Below the pieces are notes generated by a model, which was not told where the DNA came from, searched no databases, and worked only from the letters and a program-made list of their open reading frames with translations. From Leidyana gryllorum EB-2025a (taxonomy: Eukaryota > Apicomplexa), in assembly GCA_048772705.1 (NCBI GenBank), contig JBLWGC010000161.1, positions 1-22,221 of the forward strand: a stretch of DNA of 22,221 nucleotides. Reading direction: 5' to 3'. Of this stretch, positions 18,846 through 22,221 are shown one piece after another. The translations under genes were made by a program, and so were the position numbers. The stretch's first letter is position 1; every line of letters starts with the position of its first letter.

Positions 18846-18927
18846 CGACAACTGCTGGATTAGAACCAGCGCGGGCCAGGCCCAGAAGATTTCGAGTCTA
18901 CCCCCTTAACCACTCGGGCAAGTTGCA
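18846..18927 (-). tRNA. tRNA-Ser-CGA: tRNA-Ser(CGA)
   Basis: 82 nt, loop CTCGAAA; position 1 changed to T and one anticodon-stem mismatch (GTAGA/TCTTC); the T-loop TTCTAAT departs from the B box. Weaker than 13487. Confidence 0.8.
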
Positions 18928-18996
18928 ACGGTAGAACTCGGCATGCCGCAGGCAGTGGCTTCACATACGGTTCAGCAGCTTGACTCGGACCGCTCG

Positions 18997-19060
18997 CGCT
19001 TTCCGAACCCGCGGTCTCTCCATTGAAAGTCTTGCGCTCTACCGACGGAGCTGGCGCGGC
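18997..19060 (-). pseudogene. tRNA-Lys relic
   Basis: GCCGCGC start, CAAGA, CTTTCAA and a truncated T-arm; inverted counterpart of 13353-13416. Confidence 0.65.
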
Positions 19061-19127
19061 AAGGAGGCTTGGACTTGGTGAAAATTTCCTTTCGTATTGG
19101 CAACTCGTTATCAAAGATCCACTCACT

Positions 19128-19201
19128 TGGTCACGCCCGGGCTCGAACCGGGGACCTTGAGCTTATTAGGCTCACGCTCTAACCGACTGAGCTACGCGAC
19201 C
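19128..19201 (-). tRNA. tRNA-Ile-AAT: tRNA-Ile(AAT)
   Basis: 74-nt cloverleaf as 10582, loop CTAATAA, GGTCGCG/CGTGACC, T-stem CCCGG/CCGGG. No mismatches. Confidence 0.95.
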
Positions 19202-19309
19202 GCCTCCGACGACAGATGGCACCGATTCACTTACTTGGTGCCTCTGCAATCCTTAGCATGTACTGCTGGTGTTTTGAGCCCAGCCGCCTACTCCGATGAT
19301 CGCAGCACA

Positions 19310-19391
19310 CGACAACTGCTGGATTTGAACCAGCGCGGGCCAGGCCCAGTAGATTTCTAGTCTACCCCCTTAACCACTCGGGCAAGTTGCC
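19310..19391 (-). tRNA. tRNA-Ser-AGA: tRNA-Ser(AGA)
   Basis: 82 nt, loop CTAGAAA, all stems paired as at 10891. Confidence 0.95.
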
Positions 19392-19459
19392 ACCTGTTCA
19401 ACTCGGCATTTTGCGGCCAGTGGCTCCACATACGGTTCAGCAAGTTTGACAAGGACTCT

Positions 19460-19503
19460 CCACCATTGAAAGTCTTGCGCTCTAGCGACGGAGCTGGCGC
19501 GGC
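19460..19503 (-). pseudogene. tRNA-Lys 5' relic
   Basis: GCCGCGC, a D-arm-like segment, CAAGA and CTTTCAA; the 3' part is missing. Confidence 0.6.
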
Positions 19504-19603
19504 AGGGAAGCTCGGACTTGGTAACAAGTCCCTCTCGTATTAGTCGCAGAATGTTGTGGCTTCCTCGCGTCCGGGGCGACTCTTTAGCAGAGATCCCCTC
19601 ACT

Positions 19604-19677
19604 TGGTCACGCCCGGGCTCGAATCGGGGACCTTGAGCTTATTAGGCTCACGCTCTAACCGACTGAGCTACGCGACC
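19604..19677 (-). tRNA. tRNA-Ile-AAT: tRNA-Ile(AAT)
   Basis: As 19128-19201 with one T-stem mismatch (CCCGA/CCGGG). Second Ile of the tandem Lys relic-Ser-Ile units. Confidence 0.9.
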
Positions 19678-19749
19678 ACTTCTGCAACGACAGATGGCAC
19701 CGACCCGGATGCAGAATCCCCCAGAGCTGGAACAAACATCAGAGCCATT

Positions 19750-19820
19750 TAGACACTGGCGGACCCAGCACCCAATTTTCTAAGCTGGAGTCAGACGCGC
19801 TACGTTCCGCCACCCCGCTC
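19750..19820 (-). pseudogene. tRNA-Trp relic
   Basis: Upstream flank, D-arm (GGCGGAACGTAGCGC) and loop CTCCAGC are Trp-like with anticodon CCA; the 3' anticodon stem, T-arm and acceptor pairing are lost. Confidence 0.6.
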
Positions 19821-19871
19821 CAGACTCATTGCCTTGTGGTCCAACATCTCCGATCATTCCAAACCATCTTC

Positions 19872-19943
19872 AGGGCACCCGCGGAGTTGAACCACGGACT
19901 AGCTGATCTGCAGTCAGCTGCTCTACCACTGAGCTACGTACCC
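19872..19943 (-). tRNA. tRNA-Cys-GCA: tRNA-Cys(GCA)
   Basis: GGGTACG/GGTGCCC (last pair mismatched), D-arm GCTC/GAGC, stem GCTGA/TCAGC around CTGCAGA, T-stem CGTGG/CCGCG, discriminator T. The only Cys locus; no duplicate seen. Confidence 0.9.
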
Positions 19944-20039
19944 ACAAACTACCCGTCATACTCGCTCAACTCGATTCTGTCTTCTCTTCTGAAGCAAAAC
20001 GGCCGGTATTGTGCACGAGCTTGAACAACAACGAGTCGT

Positions 20040-20111
20040 GCATCTGTGGTCTTGTGGTAAAAATGTGGCGTTGCCACCGAGACGACCCAGGTTCGATTCC
20101 CGACAGACGCA
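20040..20111 (+). pseudogene. tRNA-Gly(GCC), degenerate
   Basis: Loop TTGCCAC; the anticodon stem TGGCG/CGAGA, D-loop and acceptor carry several changes. Direct counterpart of 8256-8326. Confidence 0.72.
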
Positions 20112-20256
20112 GGAGGCACGCCTCAAACCGCCCGTGGCAAATTAGCAGAGACGCTGACAAGCTTGGTCGGCACGAGGCCGGGGCATTCTGACACTTGATG
20201 TAACAACCCCCTGAGATAGAATCGAATGTGACTTACGCGGTGGAACGGCGGTGATC

Positions 20257-20330
20257 GCTCCCCTAGCTCAGCTGGTTAGAGCATCGGCCTTATGTGCCGA
20301 AGGTCGAGGGTTCGATCCCCCCGGGGAGCA
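20257..20330 (+). tRNA. tRNA-Ile-TAT: tRNA-Ile(TAT), intronless
   Basis: Perfect 74-nt cloverleaf: GCTCCCC/GGGGAGC, D-arm GCTC/GAGC, stem TCGGC/GCCGA around CTTATGT, T-stem GAGGG/CCCCC. No intron, unlike tRNA-Ile-TAT in many animals. Single copy, body unrelated to Ile(AAT). Confidence 0.93.
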
Positions 20331-20417
20331 AATCAACCCAATGACAGCCGAACGCGACCGCCGAGTACTCCAGCATTTGACACCTATGAGTGCCCTAGCC
20401 GGGCAGGCCGACCAGGA

Positions 20418-20459
20418 GGCTGTTTGGTCTGAAGGTATGATTTTTCCTCGCTTAAAAGA
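20418..20459 (+). pseudogene. tRNA-Pro 5' half
   Basis: Same truncated Pro relic as 8400-8441, again fused to an Asn relic 12 bp downstream. Confidence 0.68.
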
Positions 20460-20471
20460 ACATTGCAACTG

Positions 20472-20543
20472 GGTCTTGTAGCTCAGTCGGCAAAGCGTGT
20501 AGCTGTTCACCACAAAGTCGCAGTTTCGAAGGCTAGCAGTACG
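20472..20543 (+). pseudogene. tRNA-Asn(GTT), degenerate
   Basis: Loop CTGTTCA, one anticodon-stem mismatch, T-stem and acceptor 3' strand lost. Counterpart of 8454-8526. Confidence 0.75.
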
Positions 20544-20619
20544 GGAGCTGCGATATGCCACTCCCTCTTAGAGGTGCAACTCTGTATTTAACTACCAGCA
20601 GGTGCCGCCCTACTGAGTT

Positions 20620-20692
20620 TGGACGACCTGGGTATCGATCCCAGTACCTCTCGCATGCAAAGCGAGCGCTCTACCATCTGAGCTAGCCGCCC
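20620..20692 (-). tRNA. tRNA-Ala-TGC: tRNA-Ala(TGC)
   Basis: Identical to 8602-8674; loop TTTGCAT, G3-T70 present. Confidence 0.94.
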
Positions 20693-20799
20693 ATCCGCTC
20701 TACATGAAGAACCTTCTGCATCCAGTGGCTGACCGAGTGCCCATACGTCACGGCGGGCAGTGCTGGGATCCAGTCGCAGGTTGTCCTGACTACAACGGC

Positions 20800-20879
20800 T
20801 GACAAGAGTGCGATTCGAACCCACGCCCTTTCGGACTGCGGCCTGAACACAGCGTTTAAGACCACTACGCCACCTTTCC
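20800..20879 (-). tRNA. tRNA-Leu-CAG: tRNA-Leu(CAG)
   Basis: 80 nt, loop TTCAGGC with regular U33, stem CTGTG/CGCAG, T-stem GTGGG/CGCAC with one mismatch. The acceptor GGAAAGG/TCTTGTC has one mismatch and the D-arm is altered. Confidence 0.78.
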
Positions 20880-20974
20880 GGAATGTTGATGGCTCGCCCT
20901 TCCACGCGCTTCCTGTACTTGGAATCTCAAAATGGAAGGTCTTCCGGGGTTGGAGGCCGGGGTATTCACGAGTG

Positions 20975-21046
20975 TCCGAGATAGTATAGTGGTTAGTATT
21001 TCCGCCTGTCACGCGGAAGACCCGGGTTCGATTCCCGGTCTCGGAG
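20975..21046 (+). tRNA. tRNA-Asp-GTC: tRNA-Asp(GTC)
   Basis: Perfect: TCCGAGA/TCTCGGA, stem TCCGC/GCGGA, loop CTGTCAC, T-stem CCGGG/CCCGG, discriminator G. Reference copy of the family. Confidence 0.96.
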
Positions 21047-21101
21047 CACAGTTGGTTCCGCTTAAAATTGTCTCCTTGGGTTGCCGCTGAAAGTTGCGAG
21101 C

Positions 21102-21174
21102 TACAGCCACCGAGGATCGAACTCGGGACCTTCTGCGTGTTAAGCAGACGTCGTGACCACTAGACCATGGCTGC
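21102..21174 (-). tRNA. tRNA-Val-AAC: tRNA-Val(AAC)
   Basis: 73 nt, GCAGCCA/TGGCTGT, stem TCTGC/GCAGA around TTAACAC, discriminator A. The intact form of the shortened copies at 8046 and 11268. Confidence 0.95.
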
Positions 21175-21237
21175 ACGGAAGGTCCCGCAGATCAAGAGGA
21201 GTGGTGAGGTTTCACAAAGCAGTGAGAATTAGTTGTG

Positions 21238-21309
21238 AGGTCGCGCCGGGAATCGAACCCAGATCGGGAGATTCAGAGTCCCCAGTGCTAACCACTACAC
21301 CACGCAACC
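21238..21309 (-). tRNA. tRNA-Gln-CTG: tRNA-Gln(CTG)
   Basis: GGTTGCG/CGCGACC, stem GGGGA/TCTCC (one G-T), loop CTCTGAA, discriminator T. Complete cloverleaf. Confidence 0.94.
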
Positions 21310-21412
21310 CATTCACTCCTTCACAAAAAGAGTTGGTAGAGCCTCCGGACTAGCCATCAACCGGACACATGCAACACGCGCATCTCTACTAACCTCTGAG
21401 ATATTGGAACTG

Positions 21413-21475
21413 GCTCTTGTACTTTAGTCGGCAGAACGTGTGGTTGTAAAATACAAACTCGGAGATCCGGTCTCT
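21413..21475 (+). pseudogene. tRNA-Asn-derived relic, loop TTGTAAA
   Basis: GCTCTTG and the D-arm resemble Asn(GTT) with many changes; loop reads GTA. No T-arm. Confidence 0.5.
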
Positions 21476-21585
21476 GAGGCAACCTTCACACATACTGCGG
21501 TGCCCAAGTCTATCCAAGGGCTACAGGCACCATTAAAGCTCTCAACTCTGTAGTCAAATAGCGCCAGTTGCAGCACTACAAAGTT

Positions 21586-21658
21586 TGGACGACCTGGACA
21601 TTGATTCCAGTACCTCCCGCACGCTAAGCGAGCGCTTCACCATTTGAGCTAGTCCCCC
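21586..21658 (-). tRNA. tRNA-Ala-AGC: tRNA-Ala(AGC), weakened
   Basis: Loop TTAGCGT, stem CTCGC/GCGGG, T-stem CTGGA/TCCAG. One acceptor mismatch (GGGGGAC/GTCGTCC) and a changed D-loop. Confidence 0.75.
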
Positions 21659-21747
21659 GCTGTGCAGACCCCGTCGCATTTTGTTGATTCTCAACATAGT
21701 ATGACCACTCTCGCGACTGTGCTCACCGGGTTGCACGACCGACAGGC

Positions 21748-21819
21748 GGCTGTTTGGTCTAGTGGTATGATCCTTCCTTAGGGTGGAAGGAGTCCTGGGT
21801 TCAATTCCCAGAACAGCCC
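21748..21819 (+). tRNA. tRNA-Pro-AGG: tRNA-Pro(AGG)
   Basis: As 9670 with a T-loop TTCAATT (B box G to A). Loop TTAGGGT, all stems paired. Confidence 0.92.
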
Positions 21820-21952
21820 TCTTGGTTGTCGGTTGACCCGATGGGATAAGCAGTTTTAGAAGTAACACAGCCACCTCGTTGCCACTTCGGCACTCAAGGC
21901 AATTAACATCTCAAGAATCGCATTCCGGCTCCTTCTTCCATGTTGCAGACTA

Positions 21953-22024
21953 AGCAGTGTAGCTCAGTGGAAGGGTGTTGGGCTCATAACCCAAAGGTCC
22001 GTCGATGGAAACGACGCACTGCTA
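21953..22024 (+). tRNA. tRNA-Met-CAT: tRNA-Met(CAT)
   Basis: AGCAGTG/CACTGCT, loop CTCATAA, stem TTGGG/CCCAA. One D-stem change (GAAGGGT). Inverted counterpart of 3025. Confidence 0.92.
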
Positions 22025-22073
22025 AGTGTGCGCAGGAGGGAAACAGCTATAGGATTGATTGGGTCGTGACCAA

Positions 22074-22145
22074 AGCCTTCTGCCGGAATCGAACCGGCGA
22101 CCTTTCGCTTACTAAGCGAATGCTCTACCCCTAAGCTAAGAAGGC
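22074..22145 (-). tRNA. tRNA-Thr-AGT: tRNA-Thr(AGT)
   Basis: All stems pair, loop TTAGTAA; one D-stem substitution (GTAGAGC). The flank running off the window end matches the spacer that leads to Glu at 5466, so a Glu gene is expected just outside. Confidence 0.93.
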
Positions 22146-22221
22146 AATGCAAGCCAAAGATCACGAGTCAGTCACTATTGACGGAGGTTACTAGAGCACT
22201 TTGCTCGAATGGTCCAGTGAC

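Noticed and set aside
1-22221. tRNA-derived SINE expansion
   Set aside because: Many different isotypes are involved, units lack a common 3' tail or poly(A), no target-site duplications were seen, and spacers are copied along with the genes.
1-22221. Bacterial or phage tRNA array, or organellar genome
   Set aside because: No encoded CCA, eukaryotic A34 isoacceptors for Leu, Pro, Ser, Val, Thr and Ile, Tyr intron, and A/B boxes; no coding genes between tRNAs.
1-22221. CRISPR or other regularly spaced repeat array
   Set aside because: Repeats are 60-85-nt tRNA sequences at irregular spacing and in both orientations.

Overview
The window is a nuclear eukaryotic tRNA-gene array. I count about 140 tRNA-derived loci in 22.2 kb (one per ~160 bp, both strands). 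A little over half can fold as complete cloverleaves; the rest are degenerate, truncated or chimeric. The eukaryotic assignment rests on the lack of any encoded 3' CCA, A- and B-box internal promoter sequences, isoacceptors typical of eukaryotes (Pro-AGG, Ser-AGA, Leu-AAG, Val-AAC, Thr-AGT, Ile-AAT, Ala-AGC, Arg-ACG) and an intron one base 3' of the anticodon in tRNA-Tyr. I see no protein-coding gene. Base composition is near 50% GC. The lineage cannot be fixed from tRNAs alone; an oomycete or another protist or lower eukaryote with amplified tRNA genes would fit, but this is a guess.

The array is a mosaic of a few ancestral blocks repeated in direct and inverted orientation with their spacers, so it grew by segmental duplication and not by retroposition. 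Main blocks: (A) Glu-Lys-Thr-Met-Pro-(Ala-like)-Tyr-(Leu chimera)-Asp-Val-Gly at 2.7-3.9, 4.1-4.6, 6.5-8.3 kb and, reversed, at 9.1-9.7 and 11.05-12.7 kb; (B) Lys relic-Ser-Ile, repeated at 1.3-1.7, 10.2-11.1 and 12.9-13.6 kb and reversed at 18.8-19.7 kb; (C) Leu-Gly(TCC)-Pro relic-Arg at 13.8-14.3 and 15.6-16.1 kb; (D) Asn-Gly relic-Ala-Arg at 5.65-6.1 kb and reversed at 14.4-14.8 kb; (E) Gln-Val-Asp-Leu-Ala-Asn at 2.15-2.5, 8.4-9.0, 15.2-15.7 and 20.4-21.3 kb; (F) Pro-Arg-His at 9.7-10.1 kb and reversed at 17.4-17.8 kb; (G) Pro-Leu(CAA)-Tyr relic-His-Thr at 0.1-0.9 and 4.7-5.4 kb. Single loci are Cys-GCA, Ile-TAT, Ser-GCT and Arg-CCG.

The most unusual points are: tRNA bodies of one amino acid carrying the anticodon of another (Lys body with GTT or TTC, Arg body with CCC, Pro body with AGC, Asp body with GTT or GAC, Ala body with AAC); isoacceptors that look like wobble-base variants of one duplicated gene; two chimeric genes whose junction lies exactly in the T-arm/B box; a tRNA-Tyr intron of only 7 nt; and very few Pol III T-run terminators. 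No tRNA-Phe or initiator Met was recognised, and tRNA-Trp is present only as two degenerate copies. The longest spacers are about 200 bp (1956-2157, 15016-15232, 16724-16910, 18111-18300), and I see nothing in them beyond duplicated spacer sequence.
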